Of a stretch of 64,000 bases of DNA, positions 41,665-51,163 are shown piece by piece. The notes beneath the pieces are model-generated. The model saw only the letters and a program-made list of their open reading frames with translations, was not told the DNA's origin and ran no database searches. The number at the start of each line of letters is the position of its first letter. Position 1 is the stretch's first letter. Origin of the DNA: T1Sed10-7 sp041685505. Its GTDB lineage: Bacteria > Actinomycetota > Nitriliruptoria > Nitriliruptorales > Nitriliruptoraceae. A program made the position numbers and the translations under genes. The stretch spans positions 1 to 64,000 of the forward strand of contig JAWLFQ010000004.1 of the NCBI GenBank assembly GCA_041685505.1, in the 5' to 3' direction.

Positions 41665-43554
41665 TCAGGCCGGCTGGCCCAGCAGGGCGCGGCGCCGCCG
41701 TTGGAGCTCCTCCAGTTCGCGCTGCACCGACACCACACGGTCCCGATCCGTCGCGTGGTTGAGACGCGCCAGCTCGTCGCGCAACGCCCGCGCCGAGGCA
41801 TCCACCCGGTCGACGAGAAGCCGCCGCACACGCCCGGCGACCACCTCGGCGACCACCTCCCGGTCGGCGGTCTCCGGATCATCCTCCAAGGCCATCGCCC
41901 GCACCAGCCCCCGGATCCGGTCGTCCTCGGCGGCGTCGATGACCGTGCGCAGCTGCGCACCGACGCCACCGGCGGCACGCACCGCCCGCAGCACCGACCG
42001 TGCATCGGGATGGCTGAGGTCCTCCTCCTCGAGCTCCGCGGCCTCGGGCGGCAGGTGCTCGGGGTACTGGAGCACCGCGCGCAGCGCTGCCCGCTCGAGA
42101 CGGGCCCGGGCCACGTTGACGGGAACGGGCCCGGACCCGCCGCCGCGCTGCACGCCACCACCGCGCCCTGCGGCGGATGAGGTCGCGGCGGCCACGCCCT
42201 CGTGGGCGTCGAGCTGGATCCCGAGCCGGGCTGCGGTCTCTGCCACGAAGCCGTAGGCGTACCCGATCCGTTCGGCGATCTCGGTGCGGGCCCACTCGCG
42301 CCGTAGGTCGGGGTCCGACTCCCGTCCCAGGACCGTCAACGCGTCCCGTAGCGCCGCGGTCCGCCCCGATTCGGAGTCGAGGTCGGCGTCGGCGAGGTGG
42401 TGGCGCAGCACGAAGGGGACCACCGGGGTGGCCTGGGCCAGCGCGGCGGCCACACCCTCGGCACCCACCTCGGCGACCAGGTCCGCGGGGTCGCTGGTCT
42501 CGGGCAGTACCAGGACCCGCAGGTCGAGGCTGACACCCTCGCCGTCACCTTCGAGCTCACGTGCCGCCTCCCAGGCGCGTTCGGCGGCCTTGACCCCGGC
42601 GGCGTCACCGTCGAAGGCCAGCACGACACGGCGGGCGTAGCGCGCCAGCGTCCGTAGGTGCTCCACCCCCACCGCCGTCCCGCAGGTGGCCACGCTGTAG
42701 CCCACCCCCGCCTGGTGCAGCGCCATGACGTCGGTGTAGCCCTCGCAGACCAGGACCTGTTCGGCCCGCACGATCTCCGAGCGGGCCTGGTGGACCCCGT
42801 AGAGCACCCGCGTCTTGCGGTACAGCGGTGTCTCCGAGGAGTTGAGGTACTTGGGTGGGTCGAAACCGCCGTAGTCGAGGCTCGGCAGGACACGGCCGCC
42901 GAAGCCGATCACGTCCCCGCTGGTGTCATGGATCGGGAACATCAGCCGACCGCGGAACCGGTCGCGGAGTCCGCCACGCTCGGTGCGCGCCACCAGACCG
43001 GTGGTGATCAGGTCCTGCTCGGGGAACCCCTCGCTGACCAGCGCACGGGCCATCGCGTCGAAACGGTTGGGGGCGTACCCCAGCTCGAAGGCCTCGGCAT
43101 CGGCCCGGGAGAAACCGCGCGAGATGAGGTAGTCGCGTGCCACCTTGCCCTCATCGGCGTAGAGCTGGCGGACCAGGAAATCCCGGGCTGCGGCGGTGGC
43201 AGCGACCAGACGGGTCCGCTCGCCCACGGCACGACGCTCCCGGGCGCTCATCTGCTCGTACCGCAGCTGGAAGCCGGTGCGTCGCGCCAACGACTCCACG
43301 GCTTCGGGGAACTCGAGCCCCTCGATGCGCATCAGGAAGTCGTAGATGTCCCCGGAGACCCCGCACCCGAAACAGTTGTAGAAGTTGCCCTCGGGCGTGA
43401 CCGTGAAGGACGGGGTGCGCTCGGTGTGGAAGGGACACAGGCCCTTGTAGGAGCGCCCGGCCCGCTTCAGCGTGGTGTACTCCCCCACCACCGCGACGAT
43501 GTCGGCCTGTGTCCGCAGCGCGTCGATGTCGTCCTTGACGATACGCCCGGCCAC
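41665..43554 (-). CDS. dnaG: DNA primase DnaG
   Basis: 629 aa, normal for actinobacterial DnaG. Zinc-finger CPFH at 40-43 and CFGC at 61-64, the polymerase domain with GYAPNRFDAMARAL, and TOPRIM VCEGYTDVMAL plus VVLAFDGDAAG. The last 150 residues (after a Gly/Ala-rich linker) are the DnaB-interacting helicase-binding domain, divergent as usual. It primes Okazaki fragments. GTG at 43554 is chosen as GGAGG is 7 bases upstream; the GTG at 43560 is too close. Downstream sigA may be part of the same transcript. Confidence 0.95.
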   Translation of the reverse strand: MAGRIVKDDIDALRTQADIVAVVGEYTTLKRAGRSYKGLCPFHTERTPSFTVTPEGNFYNCFGCGVSGDIYDFLMRIEGLEFPEAVESLARRTGFQLRYEQMSARERRAVGERTRLVAATAAARDFLVRQLYADEGKVARDYLISRGFSRADAEAFELGYAPNRFDAMARALVSEGFPEQDLITTGLVARTERGGLRDRFRGRLMFPIHDTSGDVIGFGGRVLPSLDYGGFDPPKYLNSSETPLYRKTRVLYGVHQARSEIVRAEQVLVCEGYTDVMALHQAGVGYSVATCGTAVGVEHLRTLARYARRVVLAFDGDAAGVKAAERAWEAARELEGDGEGVSLDLRVLVLPETSDPADLVAEVGAEGVAAALAQATPVVPFVLRHHLADADLDSESGRTAALRDALTVLGRESDPDLRREWARTEIAERIGYAYGFVAETAARLGIQLDAHEGVAAATSSAAGRGGGVQRGGGSGPVPVNVARARLERAALRAVLQYPEHLPPEAAELEEEDLSHPDARSVLRAVRAAGGVGAQLRTVIDAAEDDRIRGLVRAMALEDDPETADREVVAEVVAGRVRRLLVDRVDASARALRDELARLNHATDRDRVVSVQRELEELQRRRRALLGQPA

Positions 43555-43657
43555 GTCCACACCTCCCGGCGGGCCCCTCGGGGGGCACGCCGCCACCCGT
43601 GCGAGGCCGGATCACGGCCTGGCCGCCGGCCCCGCCCGCGGCCACGGTAGCCGCCGG

Positions 43658-44116
43658 TCACACCCCGACGTGGCCGTCGTCCCACTCCGGATCCAGCTCG
43701 ACCAGGAAGGCGCTGATCCGCTCCACCTCGGCGTGCTCGCCGATCTCCTCGGCCGCAGCGCGCAGACGGACCAGGCAGGTCAGGAAGGGGCGGTTGGTCT
43801 CGTTGGCCCATCTGACGTAGCCGCGACCGCCCCACCCGGCGCCGCGCAGCGCGTCGAGACCACGGTGGTAGCCCACACGGGCGTAGGCGTAGCGCTCCAC
43901 GGGATCGCGCCCCTCGGTGGCCAGGGCGGCCCAGGCCGCGATGGCGGTCGGCGCGTCGGCCGCCACCTCGGCCAGCGCCTCCCGACGCTGCGGGGCGGCC
44001 CGGTCGCCGGCGCGCGCGAGCGCCGCTCGCACCTGTGGGTCGGTGTCGGGCAGCACGGTCTCGTGCCGGTCGGCCATGGGAAGGTCAGCCACCGTTTCCA
44101 CCTCGTCGTCGTTCAC
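43658..44116 (-). CDS. DUF3151 family protein
   Basis: 152 aa. The ARVGYHRGLDALRGAGW block is the diagnostic DUF3151 motif; ETNRPFLTCLVRLRAAAEEIGE follows. The family is actinobacterial and has no known function. A GTG at 44116 with GGGAG upstream is chosen over the ATG at 44077. Same strand as dnaG, 103 bp upstream of it. Confidence 0.9.
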   Translation of the reverse strand: MNDDEVETVADLPMADRHETVLPDTDPQVRAALARAGDRAAPQRREALAEVAADAPTAIAAWAALATEGRDPVERYAYARVGYHRGLDALRGAGWGGRGYVRWANETNRPFLTCLVRLRAAAEEIGEHAEVERISAFLVELDPEWDDGHVGV

Positions 44117-44242
44117 CGTCTCCCGGGCGCGGGCATCGCGACAGCCCAGGACCTCACGGGCGCCGAAGGTAGCGGTGCGGGGCTCGGTAGCCTGCGCCGC
44201 AGCACCGCCCCCACCGCCCACCCACCCGTCGAGGGACCTCCA

Positions 44243-45991
44243 GTGGCCGAGCCGATCCGCTACGAGGTCGACCTCACCGACCGGCTGCACCACCTGGTAC
44301 GGGTCCGGCTCACGGTGCCCGCCGCACTGGCCTCGGGGGCCCGGCTGGTCCTGCCCGTGTGGACCCCCGGCAGCTACGTGGTGCGTGATTACGCCAAGCA
44401 CGTCCAGACGATCCACGCCACCGACGACCAGCGCCGCCCGGTACCGCTCACCCGGCAGGGCACCACCGCGTGGTGCCTGCCCGCAGACGTGACGGGCGAG
44501 GTCGAGGTGGACTGGGAGCTGTACGCCAACGAGCTGAGCGTGCGGACCAACCACGTCGACGACCACCACGCCCTGCTGATCCCGGCGGCGACCTTCCTGT
44601 GCATCGATGGCGGCGAGGACCGGCCGCACGAGGTGCGCATCCCGCCGGTACCGACCGACCACCAAGTCTTCTCGCTGCTGCCCCCGTCGGACGCGCCGCA
44701 CACCTTCCGCGCCGAGGACCGCGACCACCTCATCGACAGCGCCTTCGAGGTCGGCGCTCTGCCCTCGGTGCGTACCGAGGTGGAGGGCGTGCCGCACACC
44801 TTCGTCTGGGCCGGCCACGGAGGCGCACCCGACCTCGGACGCATCGGTGACGAGCTCGCGGCGATCGCCCGGCAGACCCTGGCGCTGTTCGGTGGCAGCC
44901 TGCCCACCGCCGACTACACCGTGCTGTGCACCGGCTGGGACGCGGGCGGCGGCGGCCTCGAGCACCGCGACGGCGCCGTGCTCCAGATGCCCGTCCACAC
45001 CTTCCAGGACCCGGAGCTCACGGCGCGCTTCCAGTCGCTGCTCGCCCATGAGTACCTCCACCAGTGGAACGTCAAACGGCTGGTACCCCGCGATCTGGTA
45101 CGCCCCGTGTACGACCAGCCGACGCACTCCGAGTCGCTGTGGGTGGCCGAGGGCTGGACGGCCTACTACGACGAACTGCTCCCCACCCGTGCCGGGCTGT
45201 GGCAGCCGCGCCAGCTGCTGGACACCCTCCAGGCCACCTGGGCCCGGACCCGTGACACCCCGGGGGTCCACCGTCAGAGCCTGCGCCAGGCATCCCACGA
45301 GGCGTGGATCAAGCACTACGTGCGCGACCACAACGCACCCAACGTCATGACCGACTACTACGGCCACGGGTCCCTGGTCGCCTTCGAACTGGATCTGCGC
45401 CTGCGCGCGCAGCAGCCGGCGGGCGATGGGCTGGACACGGTGTTGAGGCTGCTGTGGCAGCGGCATGCCCACGCTGCCCACGGGTTCACCGAACAGGACG
45501 TCCTCGATGCCATCGCCCACGTCGGCGGTGACGCGCTGGCCGTCCTCGCCGAGGCCCGCGTGGCCACCCCGAGCCTGCCCGAGCTCGACGAGGTCGTCGC
45601 CGCGGTCGGTCTGGCCTGGCACACCGATGCGCAGGAGGCCGTGCCCCACCTCGGTGTCCAGGTGCGCGACGCCGAGCGCGAGGTGGTGCTCGCTGCGGTC
45701 CTGCGTGACGGCCCGGCGTGGCACGGCGGGCTGTCCGGGGAGGACCGGCTGGTGGCGATCGACGGGCGTACCGTGGGCAGGGGCCAGCTGCGGACGGTGC
45801 TGGCCAGCCACGAACCGGGTGACGAGGTCGCGGTGACCGTGACCCGTGGACCGCGGCTGCTCACACGCCACGTACGCTTGGCGGCGCCCCGCCCGGCCCC
45901 ACGGCTGGTCGCGGCCGCAGACGCCGAGGCGGATGCCCGTGATGCCTTCCGTCGCTGGTGTGGTGCCGAGCTGCACGAGGTGACGAGGTGA
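44243..45991 (+). CDS. M61 glycyl aminopeptidase-like metallopeptidase with PDZ
   Basis: 582 aa. A beta-rich N-terminal domain (VWTPGSYVVRDYAKHV), then HEYLH at 269-273 (zinc His269, His273, catalytic Glu270) followed by ESLWVAEGWTAYYDE (third ligand Glu). A PDZ domain at 480-560 (GVQVRDAEREVVLAAVLRDGPAWHGGLSGEDRLVAIDGRTV). No signal peptide is evident, so it is probably cytoplasmic. It removes N-terminal Gly/Ala residues in characterised members. SD GAGGGA is 6 bases from GTG; SRPBCC follows with overlapping stop/start. Confidence 0.92.
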   Translation: MAEPIRYEVDLTDRLHHLVRVRLTVPAALASGARLVLPVWTPGSYVVRDYAKHVQTIHATDDQRRPVPLTRQGTTAWCLPADVTGEVEVDWELYANELSVRTNHVDDHHALLIPAATFLCIDGGEDRPHEVRIPPVPTDHQVFSLLPPSDAPHTFRAEDRDHLIDSAFEVGALPSVRTEVEGVPHTFVWAGHGGAPDLGRIGDELAAIARQTLALFGGSLPTADYTVLCTGWDAGGGGLEHRDGAVLQMPVHTFQDPELTARFQSLLAHEYLHQWNVKRLVPRDLVRPVYDQPTHSESLWVAEGWTAYYDELLPTRAGLWQPRQLLDTLQATWARTRDTPGVHRQSLRQASHEAWIKHYVRDHNAPNVMTDYYGHGSLVAFELDLRLRAQQPAGDGLDTVLRLLWQRHAHAAHGFTEQDVLDAIAHVGGDALAVLAEARVATPSLPELDEVVAAVGLAWHTDAQEAVPHLGVQVRDAEREVVLAAVLRDGPAWHGGLSGEDRLVAIDGRTVGRGQLRTVLASHEPGDEVAVTVTRGPRLLTRHVRLAAPRPAPRLVAAADAEADARDAFRRWCGAELHEVTR

Positions 45992-46470
45992 TGGAGGCCC
46001 CCGCAGGCGCCGACCCGGTGCACCTGATCCACCTCGATCGCACGGAGTGGTTCCCCTACAGCCCGCAACACGTGTGGGCGTGGATGTCACGCACCGATCA
46101 CTTCCAGCAGTGGTGGCGGTGGCTGCGCGAGTTCGAGGCCGAGGGTGGCGGCTTGACCACCGGCGGCGCGCTGCACGGCCTGGTGGTCCCCCCGATCCCC
46201 TACCGCTTCCGGGTCGGCATCCACCTCGACGAGGTCCTGCCCGCCGAGCGCATCATCGCCCGGCTCAGCGGTGACCTCAACGGACCCGCCGACCTGACCC
46301 TGAAACCCGCTCGCGGCGGCTGCGACCTCAACATCCGGTGGTACGTGGAGATGCGCAAGCCGGCGATGCGAGCGGCCGCCCGCTACGCCAAGGGGCTGCT
46401 GGTGTGGGGACACGACCAGGTCATCGAGACCACCCTGAGCCGCTTCAAGGACGTCATCGAGCGGCCGTGA
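45988..46470 (+). CDS. SRPBCC-family (polyketide cyclase/START-like) protein
   Basis: 160 aa. The pattern PYSPQHVWAWMSRTDHFQQWWRW with later VGIHLDEVLPAERIIARLSGDLNGPADLTL is the helix-grip START/SRPBCC fold that binds hydrophobic ligands. The GTG (45988) overlaps the peptidase stop (GTGA) and is 7 bases from GAGG; ATG at 45991 is next. Ligand unknown; linkage to the peptidase is probably only transcriptional. Confidence 0.85.
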   Translation: MMEAPAGADPVHLIHLDRTEWFPYSPQHVWAWMSRTDHFQQWWRWLREFEAEGGGLTTGGALHGLVVPPIPYRFRVGIHLDEVLPAERIIARLSGDLNGPADLTLKPARGGCDLNIRWYVEMRKPAMRAAARYAKGLLVWGHDQVIETTLSRFKDVIERP

Positions 46471-46479
46471 ACAGCAGGG

Positions 46480-46878
46480 TCACAGCAGCCGTGTGAGCTG
46501 CGTGAGGCGTGCACGGATCCGTGCGAGCCGCTCGACGAGTTCACGACGATCGTCGACGGCCAGGCCCGGGTCGCACAGACGCTCTGCGAGCACGCCGACC
46601 TCCACCGTGAGCAGCTCCACCTCGGTGCGCACCACCCGCACCTCCTCGACCGCTGACAGCGGGCGGTGGGCGATGGCCTCGGCCAGGAGCTTGCGCGCAC
46701 GCTCATCGTCCAGCAGTTCCGGCTGCGCGTCAGCGAGGGCGAGGAGGTGCTCGAGATCCGGCAACGCGCGATCGGCGGGCACCCGTTCCAGCACGTCCTG
46801 GAGCCGCTGCAGGGCGCGCTCGCTGCGCACCCACGCCGGGAGCTCACCACCGGTGCCGCCGTCCGTCGCGTCGTCCAC
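46480..46878 (-). CDS. Hypothetical helical protein
   Basis: 132 aa. Mostly Leu/Arg/Glu helix, two coiled segments (ALQRLQDVLERVPAD; LVERLARIRARLTQLTRLL). The start GTG at 46878 has GAGGAG 6-7 bases upstream. It is convergent with SRPBCC by 9 bp and divergent from the 2-TM gene by 100 bp. No family recognised. Confidence 0.6.
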   Translation of the reverse strand: MDDATDGGTGGELPAWVRSERALQRLQDVLERVPADRALPDLEHLLALADAQPELLDDERARKLLAEAIAHRPLSAVEEVRVVRTEVELLTVEVGVLAERLCDPGLAVDDRRELVERLARIRARLTQLTRLL

Positions 46879-46978
46879 GACCCGCTCCTCGACGCGACGA
46901 AGGCTACAGCGCACGGGCAGCGCGCGCCCCGTAGATGCTCGACTGGCCACCGCGGCCGGGCTCTGCCACCCTGCCCCC

Positions 46979-47302
46979 ATGGATCGGATCCCGACGGCAT
47001 CGCAGCTGCAGATCGCGGCGCGCGCCTGCGTGCTGCTGGCCTACGCCGTGGGGCTCGGCGGCGTCGCTGCCGGCACCTGGTTGCTGCGCGAGGGGGACCT
47101 CGCGATGGCCGTGGTGCTGTGGCTGGTGACCTTCGCCGTCGGTGCCTGCCTGATGGGGATCTCCCTGCTGCTGCGGGCCGTGACCGGTGTCACCGCCCGG
47201 CTCGACCAGCTGCGCTTCGAGGTGGAGCGGCTGGCCGCCGATCGGGCGTACAGCGCTCCACCGCCGGGGCCCCCCGACCGTGATCCGTGGCGCAGGCACT
47301 GA
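46979..47302 (+). CDS. Small two-helix membrane protein
   Basis: 107 aa. Two hydrophobic segments (ACVLLAYAVGLGGVAAGTWLL; VVLWLVTFAVGACLMGISLLL) and a charged C-terminal helix (RLDQLRFEVERLAADRAY). No SD: a CACCCT 6 bases upstream of ATG suggests leaderless translation. Function unknown. Confidence 0.6.
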   Translation: MDRIPTASQLQIAARACVLLAYAVGLGGVAAGTWLLREGDLAMAVVLWLVTFAVGACLMGISLLLRAVTGVTARLDQLRFEVERLAADRAYSAPPPGPPDRDPWRRH

Positions 47303-47357
47303 CGGGCCGCTCGGGTGGTTCGGACACCTGCAGGCGACCACAGCCCCGGGCGTGCCG

Positions 47358-48779
47358 TCAGCAACCCGGTAGTCGCTCCGTGAGGTAGGCCACGAGCGCA
47401 TCGATCGGGATCCGCTCCTGCGACATCGTGTCCCGGTCGCGGACGGTCACGGCGCGGTCCTCCAGGCTGTCGAAGTCCACGGTCACGCAGTAGGGCGTGC
47501 CGATCTCGTCCTGGCGGCGGTAGCGACGGCCGATCGACTGGGTCTCGTCGTACTCGCTCATCCACCGCACCTTGACCAGGTCGAAGACCTCACGCGCGGT
47601 CGGGGTGAGCGAGTCCTTCTTCGACAGCGGCAGCACCGCCACCTTGTAGGGCGCCAGCCGCGGATCGAGCTTGAGCACGACCCGCTCCTGCAGCTGTCCC
47701 TTGGCGTCGGGCGCCTGCTCGACCCGGTAGGCGTCGAACAGGAAGGCCAGGGTCGCGCGCGTCGCACCGGCCGCCGGCTCGATCACGTAGGGGTGGTAGC
47801 GGTGGTCGTTGGGTTGGTCGTAGTAGGTCAGGTCCTGCCCGCTGGCCTCCTGGTGCGCCTTGAGGTCGTAATCGGTGCGGTTCGCCAGCCCCTCGAGCTC
47901 GGACCAGCCCATCGAGGGATCGGGGAAGTAGTAGTCGATGTCCACGGTGCGCTTGGCGTAGTGGGACAGCTCCGCCGCACCGTGCTCGCGGATGCGCAGG
48001 TTCTCCGGCCGGATGCCCAGGTCGGTGTACCAGCGCAACCGCTCGTCGATCCAGTACTGGTGCCACTGCTCGTCGGTACCCGGCTCGACGAAGTACTCCA
48101 TCTCCATCTGCTCGAACTCGCGGGTGCGGAAGACGAAGTTGCCGGGGGTGATCTCGTTGCGGAAGGACTTGCCGGTCTGGGCGATCCCGAAGGGCGGCTT
48201 CCTGCGGGTGGTGCGTTGGATCGTGGCGAAGTCGACGAACATGCCCTGCGCGGTCTCGGGCCGCAGCCACACCGTGGAGCCCGCGGTCTCCACCGGTCCC
48301 ATGTTGGTCTTGAACATCAGGTTGAAGCTGCGCGGGTCCCCCAGGGTGTCGGCCCTGCAGGACGGGCAGATCAGGTCGCCCTCGGCGTCCTCGGCACCGA
48401 GCTGCTCCTCACGCAGGTGATCCTCGCGGAAGCGCTGGTGGCACTTCGCGCACTCCACGAGGGGGTCGGAGAAGTTCGCCAGGTGGCCGGAGGCCTGCCA
48501 CACCTCGGTCGGACCGAGGATGGCCTGTTCCATGCCCACGACCTCGTCGCGCAGCTGGACCATCGACCGCCACCACTGACGCTTGACGTTCTCCTTCAGC
48601 TCCACCCCGAGGGGCCCGTAGTCCCACGTGGAGCGCACACCACCGTAGATCTCCGCGGTGGGGAAGATGATGCCGCGCGTCTTGCACAGCTCGACGATGG
48701 TCTTGAGCTCCACGGTGACGCTGGGCTCGGTGGTCGCTGCGGCGGTGGCGTTGGTCGGGGGGAGGTCTGGCTCGCTCAC
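47358..48779 (-). CDS. glyS: Glycyl-tRNA synthetase (dimeric type)
   Basis: 473 aa. Class II motifs: TSWDYGPLGVELK-like YGGVRSTWDYGPLGVE, FGIAQTGKSFRNEITP and RTREFEQMEMEYF (motif 2), and RPETAQGMFVDF. It lacks the beta-subunit of the bacterial alpha2beta2 enzyme, so it is the alpha2 type used by actinobacteria. GTG start with weak SD. The C-terminal anticodon-binding domain ends at PGC. Essential for translation. Confidence 0.95.
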   Translation of the reverse strand: MSEPDLPPTNATAAATTEPSVTVELKTIVELCKTRGIIFPTAEIYGGVRSTWDYGPLGVELKENVKRQWWRSMVQLRDEVVGMEQAILGPTEVWQASGHLANFSDPLVECAKCHQRFREDHLREEQLGAEDAEGDLICPSCRADTLGDPRSFNLMFKTNMGPVETAGSTVWLRPETAQGMFVDFATIQRTTRRKPPFGIAQTGKSFRNEITPGNFVFRTREFEQMEMEYFVEPGTDEQWHQYWIDERLRWYTDLGIRPENLRIREHGAAELSHYAKRTVDIDYYFPDPSMGWSELEGLANRTDYDLKAHQEASGQDLTYYDQPNDHRYHPYVIEPAAGATRATLAFLFDAYRVEQAPDAKGQLQERVVLKLDPRLAPYKVAVLPLSKKDSLTPTAREVFDLVKVRWMSEYDETQSIGRRYRRQDEIGTPYCVTVDFDSLEDRAVTVRDRDTMSQERIPIDALVAYLTERLPGC

Positions 48780-49019
48780 GTTCGGCTCGTTGATCGGCGA
48801 CGGACCCCGCCACTGGCGGTGGGGGGCGTTCGATGCGCGCAGGCGCAGCGCAGCGGTTGCGCACGGGTCGGCGGCAGCGGGCGCAGGGTAGCGAGCACCG
48901 CTCCCGGGGACGGGCCGACGGGTGTCGTCGGCTAGCGTGCCACGCCGCCCGATGCGGGGGTGCACCGAGGGGCTCGGCACCACGACCGGGGGTGCCGGGC
49001 ACAGGAGGGAGCAGGGACC

Positions 49020-49856
49020 GTGGATCGCTTCGCTCGTGACACCGCGGTCACACCGATCGCACCGGGTGTCCACCGCGGCCGTGTCGACGCCGGCTGGGCC
49101 GTGGTGGACGGGGCCGCACCGAACGGCGGGTACCTGCTGGCGCTGGCCGCACGGGCGCTGCAGGCCGAGGCGGGCGACCGCCCCGACCCCGTCAGCCTGA
49201 CCGGCCACTTCCTGCGTCCCCCGACGCCCGGCGACGTCGACATCGAGGTGGAGGTGATCCGTCGCGGCGGACGACACACCACCCTCCAGGGTCGGCTGCT
49301 GCAGGCGGGCACGGAGTGCGTCCGCGTGCTCGGCGCCTTCGGTGACCTCTCCGCCGCGCAGGGGCCCGAACGGATCGACCTGGTGGCACCCGACTACCCG
49401 CCCGTGGAGGAGTGTGTGGACGTGACCACCGCCGCCCTCGCCGGCGCGGCTGCGGGTCGGATGCCGAGCTTCCCGATCCAGGAACGCTTCGACCATCGAC
49501 AGCCCGCCCACCTCGCGGGCTGGGCGCGCGGGCATCCCACGGGTCGCGGCGAGATGGGCGGTTACCTCAGGTTCGCCGACGCTCCCGAGGACCAGGCCAT
49601 GGATCCCCTGGGCCTGCTGGTCGTGGCCGACTGCTTCGCGCCCGCGGTCTTCAACACCGCGCCGGGGTTGACCTCGTGGGTGCCGACGATCGAGTTGACG
49701 GTGCAGTTGCGCGGCCACCCGAGCCCCGGCTACCTGGCGGCGGCCCTGACGACCCGCGCGATCACCCGGGGCTACCTCGAGGAGGACGGCGCGGTGTGGG
49801 ACGCCACGGGGAACCTGGTCGCACTGTCCCGGCAGCTGGCGCTCGCGCCACGTTGA
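49020..49856 (+). CDS. Acyl-CoA thioesterase (double hot-dog, TesB-like)
   Basis: 278 aa, two HotDog halves. APNGGYLLALAARAL (first active-site region) and VSLTGHFLRPP fit the thioesterase-like (4HBT_3/TesB) family; LTVQLRGHPSPGYL is the second. Catalyses acyl-CoA hydrolysis; chain length not predictable. GGAGGGAG precedes the GTG at slightly long spacing. Divergent from glyS by about 240 bp. The end is overlapped antisense by a DUF2510-like gene. Confidence 0.85.
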   Translation: MDRFARDTAVTPIAPGVHRGRVDAGWAVVDGAAPNGGYLLALAARALQAEAGDRPDPVSLTGHFLRPPTPGDVDIEVEVIRRGGRHTTLQGRLLQAGTECVRVLGAFGDLSAAQGPERIDLVAPDYPPVEECVDVTTAALAGAAAGRMPSFPIQERFDHRQPAHLAGWARGHPTGRGEMGGYLRFADAPEDQAMDPLGLLVVADCFAPAVFNTAPGLTSWVPTIELTVQLRGHPSPGYLAAALTTRAITRGYLEEDGAVWDATGNLVALSRQLALAPR

Positions 49857-49995
49857 GCGCCGGGGGTGGAGGGGGAGCCGGCGGCAGTACCGCCGATGCG
49901 GTGTGCTCGGTCCAGCGTTCACCGTCCCACCACCGCAGGCCTGAGACGACGTGCGGGTCGTCGTACCAGCCCGGCGCGACCATCCTGTGCCCCAT
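49762..49995 (-). CDS. Short DUF2510-domain protein
   Basis: 77 aa. APGWYDDPHVVSGLRWWDGERWTEH is the actinobacterial DUF2510 motif (G-W-Y/x-D-P...WWDGxxWT), here N-terminal as normal. A Pro/Ala tail runs antisense over the last 95 bp of the thioesterase gene; no TM follows, unlike most members. ATG at 49995 or 49983. Function unknown. Confidence 0.5.
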   Translation of the reverse strand: MGHRMVAPGWYDDPHVVSGLRWWDGERWTEHTASAVLPPAPPPPPALNVARAPAAGTVRPGSPWRPTPRRPPRGSPG

Positions 49996-50101
49996 GGTCC
50001 GTGCTGACGCGGGGTGCGTCGCGCTCGGCTCCTGCGCCCGCACCCTGGAGTTCGAGAGCACGCAGCAAGGCCCGTGCGCCACCTAGCCGGGTGCCGCGGG
50101 C

Positions 50102-51007
50102 TTACCCGGCGTCACCGTCACGTTCGCGCCGATCGTGCAGATGCACACGCGAGACCGGGTAGGTCAGCTCGACCCGAGGCTCGTCACGTAGCTCGGCGAG
50201 GACCCGGCGCCAGATCTGCTGGTCCACGGCCCGCCGTCGGCGCGCGTCGACGAGCAGCCGGCCGGTGAGCATGACCCCGCCCGGCTTGACCGTGAGGTAG
50301 ACCGCCGGGGTGAAGTGCGTGTAGCGGATCTTGTAGGACATCGCTGCCCGGCGGATGCGTTCCTCCGCCTCCTCGGGGGTGTGACCACCCACCGCGTCCA
50401 GGGCCGACTGCAGGATCGCCTCGCCCACGTTGGGGTCGGACTCGAAGGTGATCAGCATCGGCACCTCGTGCCAGATGTAGGCGAAGCCCTCGGTGTAGTT
50501 GAAGATCTGGCGGTTGAAGACGTAGCCGTTGGGGATGTGGACGATGCGCCCGGTGGACTGGTCGGCGTCGACCCAGTTCTTGATCTCCAGCATCGTCGTG
50601 CGCTGCACGCGGATGTCGATGACGTCGCCCGCGACGCCGTCCACCTCGATGCGGTCGTCCATGCGGTAGGGCCGCCGCAGCATCAGGTAGCTCCAGCCGG
50701 CGATGTTCTTGAGCACGTCCGCGAGGGCCAGGGCGATACCAGCGGCTGCCAGGCCGAGGAAGGTCGCCAGTTCCCCCAGCGCTCCGACCCACACCCACAG
50801 CAGGGCGAAGAAGCCGACCACGACGGTGACGTAGCTGGTGATCTTGCGGGCGGGGTACCAGGCGGCGGGATCATCGATGCGCCGGGTCACGATCCGGACC
50901 ACCAGCCACCACATGCCGGTCAGCACCACCACGATGGCCACCGACACCGCGACCTGGGCCTGCACGCGGCTGAGACCCAGTGTCTCCATCCACCACTCGA
51001 GGACCAC
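50102..51007 (-). CDS. MscS-family small-conductance mechanosensitive channel
   Basis: 301 aa. Two or three TM helices precede TM3, with the Gly/Ala pore line LGLAAAGIALALADVLKNIAGWSYLML. The middle beta domain is RRPYRMDDRIEVDGVAGDVIDI, then IPNGYVFNRQIFN. It releases solutes at hypo-osmotic shock, complementing ectoine uptake nearby. The 100-residue C-terminal domain ends in a charged RRERDGDAG tail. GTG at 51007 has GGAGG 4 bases upstream. Divergent from nfeD. Confidence 0.9.
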   Translation of the reverse strand: MVLEWWMETLGLSRVQAQVAVSVAIVVVLTGMWWLVVRIVTRRIDDPAAWYPARKITSYVTVVVGFFALLWVWVGALGELATFLGLAAAGIALALADVLKNIAGWSYLMLRRPYRMDDRIEVDGVAGDVIDIRVQRTTMLEIKNWVDADQSTGRIVHIPNGYVFNRQIFNYTEGFAYIWHEVPMLITFESDPNVGEAILQSALDAVGGHTPEEAEERIRRAAMSYKIRYTHFTPAVYLTVKPGGVMLTGRLLVDARRRRAVDQQIWRRVLAELRDEPRVELTYPVSRVHLHDRRERDGDAG

Positions 51008-51163
51008 CACACCTCCGGCCTGGGCCCGCGCCTCGGGCCACGTCGACACGGCCTGGACGGTAGCGCCACCGTGCCTCCCCTGGCCGGCGACCGCCCCGTA
51101 CCCTCGCAGGTCCCGCTCCACCTCGACATCCGGGGTGGTCCGGTCCCGATCGTCAGGAGCCCC

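Noticed and set aside
43658..46090. An 810-codon minus-strand open frame opposite the M61 peptidase
   Set aside because: The M61 domains on the plus strand are unambiguous. Only the last 152 codons, DUF3151, are real.
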